Of a stretch of DNA of 64,000 nt, positions 46,321 to 54,895 are shown piece after piece. A model generated the notes under the pieces. It worked only from the letters and a program-made list of their open reading frames with translations. It had not been told where the DNA came from and made no database searches. The DNA is taken from contig JABISG010000137.1 in assembly GCA_018699955.1 (NCBI GenBank), positions 23,075 through 87,074 of the forward strand, written 5' to 3'. The DNA comes from Planctomycetaceae bacterium (GTDB lineage: Bacteria; Planctomycetota; Planctomycetia; Planctomycetales; Planctomycetaceae). How positions within the stretch are numbered: position 1 is the stretch's first letter; each line of letters begins with the position of its first letter. A program made the translations under genes and the position numbers.

Positions 46321-46344
46321 CAGCTGTGATGCAACGCATCGCAG
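46321..46344. repeat. Short palindromic repeat, family B, copy 3 (inverted)
   Basis: Reads CAGCTGTGATGCAACGCATC then GCAG, the inverted orientation of the copies at 22598 and 44931. It lies in the leader of the phosphoesterase gene. Confidence 0.6.
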
Positions 46345-46390
46345 AGAGTAAAATAGACAAACTCAGATTTTTCATTCAAGGCCATAAGAA

Positions 46391-46924
46391 ATGCGGATCG
46401 GCATTTTCGCAGATGCTCACGACCACGTCGACAATGTTCGCCGCGCGGTGGCGATTTTTAACCACGCCGGCTGCGATCTGGTCATTTTCGCCGGCGACTT
46501 TGTTTCGCCGATCGTCGTTCCGCCGTTGCGCAAGCTGACTTGCCGCGTGATGGCCTGCTTTGGTGACAACGAAGGAAACAAAACGGGCATTGCCGGCGGT
46601 ATGCGGATCATCGGCGAAGTGGCCGAACCACCGTTCGGAATACAAACGAAAGATGGAACGCGCATCCTGGTGACGCACGCGGGCGAAGATCTTCGCGGAC
46701 ATGTGGGAGACTGCAACGTGGTGATTATGTCGCACACGCACCGCCCATCAATCGCCCGCGACCAGAATGGGCGATTATTTGTGAATCCCGGTGAGACGAG
46801 CGGTTGGACGTACCGTAAGCCATCGGTCGCGATACTCGATACCGAACCGTTGGATGCAGAAATCGTCGCACTGCCGGAAATGCCCGCCATCGAAGTGGGC
46901 GATTCGTTGCCTGCCATCCCCTGA
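46391..46924 (+). CDS. YfcE/MJ0936-family metallophosphoesterase
   Basis: A 177-residue calcineurin-like phosphodiesterase. The metal-binding motifs are present in order: FADAHDHVDN (D-x-H), FAGDFVSP (GD), ACFGDNEGN (GDN), VTHAGE and MSHTHRP (GHTH-like), ending NPGETSGW. The second metal site is typical of the family; the physiological substrate is not predictable. The last 97 bases before the tail (46792-46888) occur again, 91% identical, after the next gene. Confidence 0.9.
   Translation: MRIGIFADAHDHVDNVRRAVAIFNHAGCDLVIFAGDFVSPIVVPPLRKLTCRVMACFGDNEGNKTGIAGGMRIIGEVAEPPFGIQTKDGTRILVTHAGEDLRGHVGDCNVVIMSHTHRPSIARDQNGRLFVNPGETSGWTYRKPSVAILDTEPLDAEIVALPEMPAIEVGDSLPAIP
46792..46888 (+). repeat. 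Direct repeat, left copy (3' part of the phosphoesterase gene)
   Basis: This 97-bp block encodes the C-terminal ETSGWTYRKPSVAILDTEPL segment and the following ~13 residues. It matches 48254-48350 with nine mismatches and no gap. Confidence 0.9.
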
Positions 46925-46957
46925 GATATTGGTGTCGATTCACGTCTGGAGAAAACC

Positions 46958-48256
46958 ATGAGAATGACACAAGAGGCTCCCGGTCGGATCCGGCGTTTCC
47001 TTAACTGGACTACTTTGTGCGGGTTAGTCGCAGTCGGCCTGAACTCGGTTGCCGCCGCGCAGAATTCGGACGTTCGCGTCAAGCAAATCAAGCCGCTGCC
47101 ATCGGTTCAACTGCTTGACTTCACCGCTGCACTTCGCTCGACACCCGGTGGTGACAAATACTTGCGCGAACCGCTCGAAGATCCAACAGGTACGTCCCGC
47201 CAACGAATCGCACGGTGGCGCAAGCAATCTGCCCTCCCCGACGGGATATTTCTTGAATTGGTGAAAGACAATCGGCGGCAACCAGAGTTGCGCGCACTGG
47301 GTTTGAGAATGCTGGCAGATGATCATCGCGGGCTTGACCGGGAACTGCTGGCCGAATTGCTGGCCACCGATCACCAAACGCTTCGGCTGGAGACCATTCG
47401 CACGTTGCAGGAATGGAAGAACGACCATGCGCGGGAATTCCTGCGTGCTATCGCCGCCGACGTCAATGATTCGCCGTTACTGCGAGCCGAGGCCATTGTG
47501 GGGTTGGCGCCCTACGCTGCGGGCGACAAGCCGACTCGTGACCTGCTGTTGCGACTGGCGAACGGCCAGAATGCCAGCTTGCGCAGCGAGAGTTTGCGAT
47601 CGCTGCGAGGACTGGCCGCTTCACATCCCGATGTCAGCGCAACGATTATCGCTCTGGCTGAAAAGGCGAATGATTGTAATTCCCCGTTCTCTCATAAAGA
47701 CCTGGAATTGATTGAGCAGATTGTGCTTGCTTTCGGGAAGGAGAACCGAAAACAGATTCCAAGCCGATTGCTGACGGCAGCCAGAGACGCGCGACCAACC
47801 GATACCGATGATTGGTATGCCAAGATGAAAGAAGGCGGTGACGCGGCAGCAGGCCGTCGAGTGTTCTTTCATGCGAATGCCGCACACTGCTCCCAATGTC
47901 ACACAATTGATGGTCGTGGCGGGCGGATCGCATCCGACCTGTCCAACGTGGGCCGCGCGACGGGGCAAAAAATGCTGATCGAGTCGATCGTCGAGCCGAG
48001 CAAACAAATTCCTCGCCCCTATGTCACGTGGACGGTGGTGACCGATCGGGGCAAAGTCTATTCCGGTCTGATCCGCGACAATCTCAACCAGAAGATCGAA
48101 CTGATGACGGCCGAGAATTCGTTGATCGAGATTCCACACAGCCGCATCGACCACCGTTCGCCGCAGAAAGTGTCCTTGATGCCCAAGGACCTCGTCGATC
48201 GAATGACGACGGCCGAATTCCAGAACTTAATTGCTTATCTAAGAAGTAGGCGATGA
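46958..48256 (+). CDS. Exported HEAT-like/cytochrome c protein with planctomycete heme domain
   Basis: A 432-residue protein starting with a signal segment (about 17-35). Residues 80-270 are short helical HEAT-like repeats (LRALGLRMLADDH, LRAEAIVGLAPYA). The C-terminal ~150 residues are a heme-binding domain of the type common in planctomycetes. It has one CSQCH, GRRVFFHANAAHCSQCHTID, and the downstream SIVEPSKQIPRPYVTWTVV and NLIAYLRSRR. A good ribosome site (GGAG) precedes the ATG. The gene lies between the two copies of a 97-bp repeat, and its TGA stop is the first triplet of the right copy. Confidence 0.85.
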   Translation: MRMTQEAPGRIRRFLNWTTLCGLVAVGLNSVAAAQNSDVRVKQIKPLPSVQLLDFTAALRSTPGGDKYLREPLEDPTGTSRQRIARWRKQSALPDGIFLELVKDNRRQPELRALGLRMLADDHRGLDRELLAELLATDHQTLRLETIRTLQEWKNDHAREFLRAIAADVNDSPLLRAEAIVGLAPYAAGDKPTRDLLLRLANGQNASLRSESLRSLRGLAASHPDVSATIIALAEKANDCNSPFSHKDLELIEQIVLAFGKENRKQIPSRLLTAARDARPTDTDDWYAKMKEGGDAAAGRRVFFHANAAHCSQCHTIDGRGGRIASDLSNVGRATGQKMLIESIVEPSKQIPRPYVTWTVVTDRGKVYSGLIRDNLNQKIELMTAENSLIEIPHSRIDHRSPQKVSLMPKDLVDRMTTAEFQNLIAYLRSRR

Positions 48257-48350
48257 GACGGGCGGCTGGACCTACCGCAAGCCATCGGTCGCGATTCCCG
48301 TTACCGAACCGTTGGAGGCAGAAATCGTCGCACTGCCGGAAATTCCCGCC
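48254..48350 (+). repeat. Direct repeat, right copy (remnant of a phosphoesterase 3' end)
   Basis: A 97-bp block 91% identical to 46792-46888. Read in the same phase it still gives ETGGWTYRKPSVAI and AEIVALPEIPA, but nothing upstream continues the gene. It is therefore a truncated copy. Confidence 0.9.
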
Positions 48351-48381
48351 TTTGCAGCAAATGAGATTCCAGGAATAAGAC

Positions 48382-49212
48382 ATGCTGCACCGGTTGTGGA
48401 TGTTCACTTTGCTCTGTTTGATCGCGCTGGGATGCGGGGGCGATCAGAGTCAGCAAACAAAACTAAGCTCGACCCTACGTCTCGCGGTCACCACAAGCAC
48501 TCGCGACTCCGGGTTGCTTGATGAACTGATTCCGATTTTCGAACGTGATCGGGATGTTCGCGTTGATGTGATTGCAGTGGGAACCGGCAAGGCGCTGAGG
48601 TTGGGGGAAGCGGGTGACGTGGACGTGATGTTGGTCCACGCACGTGATGCCGAAGATGCCTTTATGCAGGCCGGGCATGGCATTCGTCGCGAGGACGTTA
48701 TGTACAACACGTTCGAGATTCTCGGCCCGCCGAGCGATCCGGCCGGCATTGTCGGAATGGAACCTGCGGCGGCCTTGCAAAAGATCGCCGACGGAAATCA
48801 TCGGTATCTTTCGCGCGGCGACGAAAGCGGCACCCATCAGCGCGAGTTGCTGCTGTGGAAAAAGGGTGGTGGCCAGCCGCCGTCGGACAAGTCCATCGAG
48901 AGCGGGCAGGGAATGGGTGCGACGCTGATTATGGCGGACCAGATGCAAGCCTATGTTTTGACAGATCGCGGGACATTTCTACGTTTCAAAAAGAAGATCG
49001 AACTGAAGCCGCTGGTCTTCTCTTCCCAGGATTTGAAGAACCCCTACGGCATTCTTGTGGTCAACCCGAACAAGCATCCGTCTATTCGCAACGAATTGGC
49101 CGACGCATTCGTCGATTTCATGATTTCTCAGCGCGTTCAACAGATCGTTCAGGACTTCACTGTGGACGGCGAACAATTATTCTATCCGCTGCGACTTTCC
49201 AACGGCGACTGA
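48382..49212 (+). CDS. tupA: Tungstate ABC transporter substrate-binding lipoprotein TupA
   Basis: A 276-residue lipoprotein (lipobox LIALGC, Cys18) that captures tungstate for import. TupA-type motifs are clear: LAVTTSTRDSGLLDELIPIF, VIAVGTGKALRLGEAGD, VDVMLVHA, VMYNTFEILGPPSDPAGI, YLSRGDESGTHQRE and YVLTDRGTFL. The Thr-Thr-Ser and the Arg/Ser of the SRGDESGTH loop are oxyanion contacts in the family. It is the first gene of tupABC; tupB follows after 7 bp. Confidence 0.93.
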   Translation: MLHRLWMFTLLCLIALGCGGDQSQQTKLSSTLRLAVTTSTRDSGLLDELIPIFERDRDVRVDVIAVGTGKALRLGEAGDVDVMLVHARDAEDAFMQAGHGIRREDVMYNTFEILGPPSDPAGIVGMEPAAALQKIADGNHRYLSRGDESGTHQRELLLWKKGGGQPPSDKSIESGQGMGATLIMADQMQAYVLTDRGTFLRFKKKIELKPLVFSSQDLKNPYGILVVNPNKHPSIRNELADAFVDFMISQRVQQIVQDFTVDGEQLFYPLRLSNGD

Positions 49213-49219
49213 CAGTGTT

Positions 49220-49915
49220 ATGGACCTCATCTGGGACGGTTTCAAAGAAGCGATTCACCTCGTGGTCAATTGCGACCCGCTGGTGATGTCGGCCGCGTGG
49301 CGGAGCATTTGGATTTCCAGTCTTGCGGTTGTCTTGGCAGCAGCAGCCGGGCTGCCCCTTGGCATCGCTTTGGCCCTTGCTACATTTCCAGGAAAGCGAT
49401 GGGTGATCGCGGCGTTTCGGGCCGGAATGGCATTGCCGACCGTTTTTGTCGGCGTCGTTTGTTACGCCATGTTTTCCCGGCAAGGGGTGCTGGGGCCGTT
49501 GGAATTATTGTATTCGCCGTGGGCAATCGTCATTGGCGAATTCGTGCTGGCGTTTCCAATCATCACGGCCATCACTCACGGCGCGGTTAAGGCGCTGGAC
49601 CCGCGCGTTGGGGAAACCGCTTTAACATTGGGAGCGGGGCCGTTTCGTCGCTGGAGAACCTATATTTCCGAAGCACGCGTTGGGGTTGTCTTGGCTGTCC
49701 TCACTGCGTTCGGACGCTGCGTGACCGAATTGGGAATCGCAATGATGGTTGGCGGAAACATCAAGAATCACACGCGAACGCTGGCCACCGCGACAGCGCT
49801 GGAAACCGGCAAGGGGGAATTTGCCCGCGGCATTGCGATGGGTGTTGTCTTGCTCGTGATTGCATTGAGCGTGACGATTGTGATTGTCTTACTGAGTCGT
49901 GAAGACAAGGAATAA
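49220..49915 (+). CDS. tupB: Tungstate ABC transporter permease TupB
   Basis: A 231-residue inner-membrane permease with about five or six hydrophobic helices. The coupling-helix region facing the ATPase is readable (GETALTLGAGPFRRWRTYI, with the EAA-type Gly). FGRCVTELGIAMMVGGNI is also typical of TupB. It is placed between tupA and tupC, with 7-bp and ~6-bp spacings, as one operon. Confidence 0.93.
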   Translation: MDLIWDGFKEAIHLVVNCDPLVMSAAWRSIWISSLAVVLAAAAGLPLGIALALATFPGKRWVIAAFRAGMALPTVFVGVVCYAMFSRQGVLGPLELLYSPWAIVIGEFVLAFPIITAITHGAVKALDPRVGETALTLGAGPFRRWRTYISEARVGVVLAVLTAFGRCVTELGIAMMVGGNIKNHTRTLATATALETGKGEFARGIAMGVVLLVIALSVTIVIVLLSREDKE

Positions 49916-49921
49916 TCTGCC

Positions 49922-50521
49922 GTGATGATCGATGTCCAGCACCTGCAAGTGAAGAAGAACAGGCGAACCATTTGTTCGATTCGGCAACTTGCCATTCAAC
50001 CGGGCGAGCGCGTTGTCGTGATCGGATCGAACGGTTCGGGAAAGTCGACTTTGTTACGAGTGCTGGCCGGATTGGAACGGGATTACGAGGGGCGTTGCGA
50101 CGTTCGGTTGACATGGAGGGAACGAACCTACGTGCATCAGAGTCCGTGCTTATTTCGGGGAACGGTCCTGTCGAGCGTCGCGTATGGCCTGCGTTGTCGC
50201 GGCGTGTCGCAGCAGGTCGCTGCGAAACGTGCGCAGGAGTGTCTCGAACAATTGGGCATTCACGAACTTGCAACGAGCAACACGCAACAACTTTCCGGCG
50301 GTGAAACACGTCGCGTTGCGTTAGCGCGGGCGCTGGCGTTCAAGCCGCAACTACTCATTCTGGATGAACCACTGGCAGAATTGGACGCGCAGGGAATCGA
50401 GTCGGTGTGCCGCGTACTCACAGAACTATCGGAAACGACAATAGTGATCGCTTCACCCACAAGTATGCCTACGAAGATCAGCGCGCGGGAATACCAACTC
50501 GATGCGCCACAAGCTGAGTGA
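49922..50521 (+). CDS. tupC: Tungstate ABC transporter ATP-binding protein TupC
   Basis: A 199-residue ABC ATPase powering TupB. Walker A VIGSNGSGKSTLLRVLAG, signature LSGGETRRVALARAL, Walker B LLILDEPLAELD and the switch region ETTIVIASPT are present; the switch His is replaced (Ser-Pro-Thr instead of SH-D). The chain is shorter than many ABC ATPases, but TupC proteins are compact. The start may be the GTG at 49922 or the ATG at 49925. Confidence 0.92.
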   Translation: MMIDVQHLQVKKNRRTICSIRQLAIQPGERVVVIGSNGSGKSTLLRVLAGLERDYEGRCDVRLTWRERTYVHQSPCLFRGTVLSSVAYGLRCRGVSQQVAAKRAQECLEQLGIHELATSNTQQLSGGETRRVALARALAFKPQLLILDEPLAELDAQGIESVCRVLTELSETTIVIASPTSMPTKISAREYQLDAPQAE

Positions 50522-50532
50522 GTGGCGGTTGG

Positions 50533-51357
50533 CTATTTCGCCGCCCCGCTCGTGGGGCGTGTCGCCAAACGTCGCCGCCGCGATCGATAGCGTTGGTTCC
50601 AACTCCCAACGGCGTCGATTCCGGCTGCGGCAACTCGTTCTGAAATTGAAGGCGATTGAACTCCCTTACGCAGATCGGCGAGATATCGCGGAATCACCTG
50701 GCGGGATGACGTCGATCCTTGCATCAAAAGGTTCACCCAAGACCAGCCTTCGGCGTATTCGACGATGCCCAATTGCGACATCGTTTTCAGTCGCTCCAGC
50801 CGTCCGATGCTCGGCTTCCAGAACAGACGATTTTGCCGACTGAGCAACTGGCTGAATTCCTGTTGCCGGCCGTCCTTCGTTTCGTAGAATTCGGCGATCC
50901 CTTCATCGAGCCAAATCGGCAGGTTTTCGTGCGAGGTGTTGAGCAGCACGTGCACAAATTCGTGTCGCAGATTTAACATCAATTCCGAAGTTGCGACGGC
51001 GAAGATATACGGCGTACCGTTTCGCAGCAGGAACATGGCAGTGCGATTAGTGTCGGCCTGCGTGAGAGTGGGAATGTGTTGTCTCACGTAGCGTGAAAAC
51101 GCCTTCTGAGTTGAGAACAGATAGACGCGTACCGGCGTGCGTTTATCGGGGATCATCAACTCCGACCAGAGCTTCTGCGCCATCGATTCCAGTTCGATCC
51201 CGGCTTGTTTCGATTGAGTGAATCGGTAGTCGGCGACAAACTGAAAACGGCCGGCATGCGTGACTTGAAACGGTGAGCCATTCTGCGCGACCGCCGGGCG
51301 AACGGCGGTAACGCTCAGCAGCAACAGGCCGAGAAAGGCGGTCGATAGTCGGTGCAT
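50533..51357 (-). CDS. Exported gluzincin-type zinc metallopeptidase (peptidase MA-like)
   Basis: A 274-residue secreted peptidase candidate. A signal peptide (residues 1-24, ending AVA) is followed by the zinc motif HEFVH (His132, Glu133, His136) and, after 16 residues, the third ligand in WLDEGIAEFYE (Glu152), the gluzincin arrangement also seen in DUF1570-type proteins of planctomycetes. Residues after 190 are basic. The start is either the ATG at 51357 or the one at 51375; neither has a clear ribosome site. It is convergent with tupC, only 11 bp away. Confidence 0.78.
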   Translation of the reverse strand: MHRLSTAFLGLLLLSVTAVRPAVAQNGSPFQVTHAGRFQFVADYRFTQSKQAGIELESMAQKLWSELMIPDKRTPVRVYLFSTQKAFSRYVRQHIPTLTQADTNRTAMFLLRNGTPYIFAVATSELMLNLRHEFVHVLLNTSHENLPIWLDEGIAEFYETKDGRQQEFSQLLSRQNRLFWKPSIGRLERLKTMSQLGIVEYAEGWSWVNLLMQGSTSSRQVIPRYLADLRKGVQSPSISERVAAAGIDAVGSWNQRYRSRRRRLATRPTSGAAK

Positions 51358-51791
51358 GGTCTGGCGTTGGTGCATAGTCGGAAGTGGGCGATGTTGAAGT
51401 TTGCGGGTTGGGTAAGCGGTGCGTCCGCGCAGAAATGGCGACGCGTTGCTGCGAGAATTCGGTTCGCAAGTGCGTTGCCGCAATGATTATCGGGAATCGA
51501 CTTCGGCCGCTCGAAGTTGATTGGCACCGTTACAACACGCACGCCAAGAACAACAAAACTAACCGTTGAAACCGGGGCGACCGGCACAATCGGCAAAGTT
51601 GCCCACAGCGTATCCGCAAGAAACCGACAGCAGGAATTGCAAAGAACTGTCAAAGTTTGGGCTGTGAATGATGAGATCCGTTTGCCTTTTCGACGCCATT
51701 GCGCGCATACTGTAGCCCGACGCAGGAATGGACTGTGTCGTTCCTTTCAAACGGATTTCTGACTTCTGTCAATGGGTGGGGGAGTAACGTC
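51358..51791. other. Divergent intergenic region
   Basis: A 434-bp gap between the metallopeptidase (minus) and the DUF3500 gene (plus). A weak plus-strand promoter could be TTGCCT (51682-51687) with CATACT (51706-51711), 18 bp apart. No gene is convincing. Confidence 0.35.
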
Positions 51792-52835
51792 ATGTCGAGC
51801 CACGAATCAAACAACAACAGCGAGAATCTGACGTCGGACGGCCTGAATCGACGTGGATTTGTTCAAGCGGTTGGAGCGACGGCGGCCGCGGCTTCACTGG
51901 CTCCGGCGACGCTGGTCAATGCAGGTGTCGACAAGAAAGCCCAGCCGGAGATGCTGGTTCAGAAACTATACGAGACGCTCACGCCAAAACAGAAAAAAGC
52001 GGTTGCCTTCGATTGGGATCACAAAGACGGCCGCGGGCTGCTGCGAACGCACGTTTCCAATAACTGGCATATCACCAAGCCGAAAATCGCCAGCAACTTC
52101 TTCACCAAAGATCAGCAGGACATCATCGAAGCGATTTTCAACGGCCTGTACAGTCCCGATTGGCGACCTCAGATTCGCAAGCAACTACAGGACGACGCGG
52201 GCGGATACGGCAAGAGCCAGTCGATTGCATTGTTCGGCACGCCGGGAACAGGCAAGTTCGAGTTTGTGATGACCGGCAGACATCTCACCATTCGCTGCGA
52301 CGGCGACAGCACCGAACACGTTGCCTTCGGTGGACCGATCTTCTACGGTCACGCGGCAGAGGGATTCAACGAAGAGAAGGATCACCCGGGCAATGTCTAT
52401 TGGCATCAGGCGTTGAAGGCGAATGCGCTGTTGCCGATGCTTGATGGCAAACAGCGAAAGCAGGCTTTGGTTCCGAAGGCACCGCAGGAAAGCAAGATTG
52501 CTTTTCAGGGTCCGAAGGGCGAACTGCCGGGCATTGCGTTGAGCGAACTTTCCAAGGACCAGTTGGCTCACGCCGAGGGCGTGCTCAAAACGTTGTTGGC
52601 ACCCTATCGCGCGACCGACCAGACAGAAGCGCTCGCGTGTCTGAAAGCCCAGGGCGGACTGGAGAAGTGCAGCATGGCGTTCTACCAGTCAGACGACATC
52701 GGCGAGGACGGCGTTTGGGACATGTGGCGAATTGAAGGACCGTCGTTCGTCTGGCATTGGCGCGGCGCACCGCACGTTCACGTTTGGGTCAACATCTCGA
52801 ACGATCCGTCGGTGAAGACGAACGCACGTGGCTAA
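51792..52835 (+). CDS. DUF3500 protein with Tat signal
   Basis: A 347-residue protein. A Tat signal (LNRRGFVQAVGATAAAASLA) precedes the DUF3500 body. Family landmarks are LTPKQKKAVAFDWDHKDGR, HLTIRCDGDSTEHVAFGGPIF and SFVWHWRGAPHVHVWVNI. The family is of unknown function; the conserved His-rich C-terminus (HWRGAPHVH) hints at metal or heme contact but is unproven. GGGGGAG lies upstream of the ATG at 51792; the frame is open from 51699. Confidence 0.8.
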   Translation: MSSHESNNNSENLTSDGLNRRGFVQAVGATAAAASLAPATLVNAGVDKKAQPEMLVQKLYETLTPKQKKAVAFDWDHKDGRGLLRTHVSNNWHITKPKIASNFFTKDQQDIIEAIFNGLYSPDWRPQIRKQLQDDAGGYGKSQSIALFGTPGTGKFEFVMTGRHLTIRCDGDSTEHVAFGGPIFYGHAAEGFNEEKDHPGNVYWHQALKANALLPMLDGKQRKQALVPKAPQESKIAFQGPKGELPGIALSELSKDQLAHAEGVLKTLLAPYRATDQTEALACLKAQGGLEKCSMAFYQSDDIGEDGVWDMWRIEGPSFVWHWRGAPHVHVWVNISNDPSVKTNARG

Positions 52836-52993
52836 CATGTTGGTCGGGGTCACGTGGGCGACGCGTTCTGCACGTCCCGTGACCGATCGTCGTTGCACGT
52901 TTCGGTTCGCGTATCCGGACCCGTCTGCAGCGACGACGTTTGTCCGTTAACAGTTCTGCCACTTCAAGTTCCATCTCGGAAAGCAGGAATCCT

Positions 52994-53911
52994 GTGAAAG
53001 ACGTCACGTCGAGAGAGGATGCTCGATTCACCCAGGACGCGTCGTCCCCCCAACTGGATGTTGGCTCACCGCCATTGCACAGAATGGCGATGAGTGAAAT
53101 GACCACTTATCGCTGGACGTTTCCCGAAGATGTCACCGCCTATCGGGAGGCGGGCGTCGATGCCATTGGCATCTGGCGCCCGAAGCTGTCTCAGTTCGGC
53201 GACGAACGGGGAATCGACCTTGTGCGGGAAAGCGGTCTGTCCGTTTCCAGCCTGTCGTGGGCGGGGGGATTTACCGGATCGAACGGCCATTCGTTCCGCG
53301 AGTGCGTCGATGATGCCCGCGATGCGATCAACGTCGCCGGCGCATTGGGGGCCGAGTGTCTGGTGATTATGAGTGGCGCACGCGCCGGCCACACCGCCAA
53401 TCATGCGCGCCGTCTGCTCATCGATGGACTCGATTTGCTGGCCGACTCCGCAGCCGCGCACGGCGTCGCGCTGGCCATCCAGCCGGTGCATCCGAAGTTG
53501 GCCGGCGAATGGAGTTTTCTCACAACGCTCGACGATACGCTGGATGTGATCGATCGTTGCAACCACGATTGTGTGCGGATGGCATTCGACATCTACCATC
53601 TGTGGCACGAGCCACGGTTGATCGAACGAATACCGGAATTCGCATCGCTGGTTTCGCTGGTCCAATTGAGCGACTGGCGGGAACCGACTCGCTCCGACCA
53701 CGACCGCTGTCTTCCAGGCGATGGGGACATTCCGTTGGGAGATGTTGTCTCCGCCTTTGCCGACTCGGAATATGACGGTTACTATGAGTTCGAAATCTGG
53801 TCGGAAGAACTTTGGAAGTCGGATTACGATCAGATCATCAAGAGTTGCCGTTCCCGTTTCGATGATCTCTTCACGCGGAGGCGCAGTATTCAAGAGTCGC
53901 CGCCGTTATAA
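52994..53911 (+). CDS. Sugar phosphate isomerase/epimerase-like TIM barrel protein
   Basis: A 305-residue xylose-isomerase-like (AP endonuclease family 2) barrel. Typical pieces are MTTYRWTFPEDVTAYREAGVDAIGIW, LVRESGLSVSSLSW, GAECLVIMSG, VALAIQPVHP (the E/Q-x-H metal segment), RMAFDIYHLWHEP, LVQLSDWREP and YDGYYEFEIWSEE. These carry the expected metal ligands (Asp in FDIYH, Glu in FEIW). Substrate is unknown. The GTG at 52994 follows AGGA and is preferred; the TTG at 52940 and the ATG at 53084 are alternatives. Confidence 0.82.
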   Translation: MKDVTSREDARFTQDASSPQLDVGSPPLHRMAMSEMTTYRWTFPEDVTAYREAGVDAIGIWRPKLSQFGDERGIDLVRESGLSVSSLSWAGGFTGSNGHSFRECVDDARDAINVAGALGAECLVIMSGARAGHTANHARRLLIDGLDLLADSAAAHGVALAIQPVHPKLAGEWSFLTTLDDTLDVIDRCNHDCVRMAFDIYHLWHEPRLIERIPEFASLVSLVQLSDWREPTRSDHDRCLPGDGDIPLGDVVSAFADSEYDGYYEFEIWSEELWKSDYDQIIKSCRSRFDDLFTRRRSIQESPPL

Positions 53912-54136
53912 TGCACGCGGATAAAATCACACCCCATAAGTCATTCCACAACCCCTGCCCGCTGCGGTCCGCCGGCTGCAACCCCGATTGAATTTGGCGA
54001 CGCGAACGCGAGTCGCGTTGTTGAACTGGTAACTGCTAACTGCATACAACCGTTCTACGTCCATACGAGCCGTCGCCGACCAGTGGCATTTCGGATCGGC
54101 ACAGCGGGGCGTGTTTCTGAATTGGATGAAGGCGTC

Positions 54137-54844
54137 ATGCCTCACGACTGGCTGACGATTGACGAACTTGCCCGCCAACTGGGTCGCGATAAGCGCGAGA
54201 TCCAGAAGCTGGTCAACCGTGGTCGAATTCCCGGGCGGAAGATCGGCGGCGACTGGCAGTTCCATCCGACGGAAATCACACATTGGCTGGAACAGGAAAT
54301 GCGCGATTACACCGATCGCGAACTGGCCGTTGTGGAGGATGCGTATCAATCGACCGAAGCGGACGCCGAGGTCCCGGTGGAGAGCCTGCTGAGTCCCGAT
54401 ACCGTTGAAGTGCCGTTGCAATCGCGCACCAAGCGTTCGGTTTTGGAGAGCATGGTCGAGGTGGCCGGACGGACCTGGCAAATTTGGGAGCCGGCCACCG
54501 TCCTCAACGCGGTGCGTGAACGTGAAGATGTTTTCTCGACGGCATTCGATCACGGGGTGGCCATCCCGCACCCAAGAAACGCCTTACCCGATTCCCTTGG
54601 GGAGTCACTCATCGCCTTCGGCCGAACGCTTTCGGGGATTCCTTTCGGCGGTGCAAACGGACGGCTGAGCGACCTGTTCTTTCTTGTACTCTGTCGCGAT
54701 TCCCGCACGCATTTGCGCGTGCTGGCTCGGTTGGGACGCTTGATTCAAACGCCCGAGTTTCTCGACAAGCTGCGCGAATCGGACGACAGCGGCGCGACAT
54801 ACGAACTCATCTGCGAGTTCGACCGCAAACTCGCCGGCAGTTGA
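54137..54844 (+). CDS. Excisionase-type HTH fused to PTS EIIA (PtsN-like) domain
   Basis: A 235-residue two-domain protein. Residues 1-55 are an excisionase/MerR-like DNA-binding domain (LTIDELARQLGRDKREIQKL, RGRIPGRKIGGDWQFH). Residues about 80-235 are a type 2 EIIA domain (VLNAVREREDVFSTAFDHGVAIPHPR), in which the His of AIPHPR is the usual phospho-acceptor. It may be a phosphorylation-controlled transcription regulator. No other PTS gene is adjacent. The ATG at 54137 starts right at the HTH; a GTG-type start at 54083 is possible. Confidence 0.85.
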   Translation: MPHDWLTIDELARQLGRDKREIQKLVNRGRIPGRKIGGDWQFHPTEITHWLEQEMRDYTDRELAVVEDAYQSTEADAEVPVESLLSPDTVEVPLQSRTKRSVLESMVEVAGRTWQIWEPATVLNAVREREDVFSTAFDHGVAIPHPRNALPDSLGESLIAFGRTLSGIPFGGANGRLSDLFFLVLCRDSRTHLRVLARLGRLIQTPEFLDKLRESDDSGATYELICEFDRKLAGS

Positions 54845-54859
54845 AAACGTGTTTCCACT

Positions 54860-54894
54860 CAAAGCCCACGGGCTACGCCCCGTGGGATCGAATG
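54860..54894. repeat. Palindromic intergenic repeat, family A, copy 5
   Basis: Begins CAAAGCCCACGGG and ends CCCGTGGGATCGAATG, squeezed between the convergent HTH-EIIA and peroxidase genes; it is the best preserved copy. Confidence 0.8.
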
Positions 54895-54895
54895 T

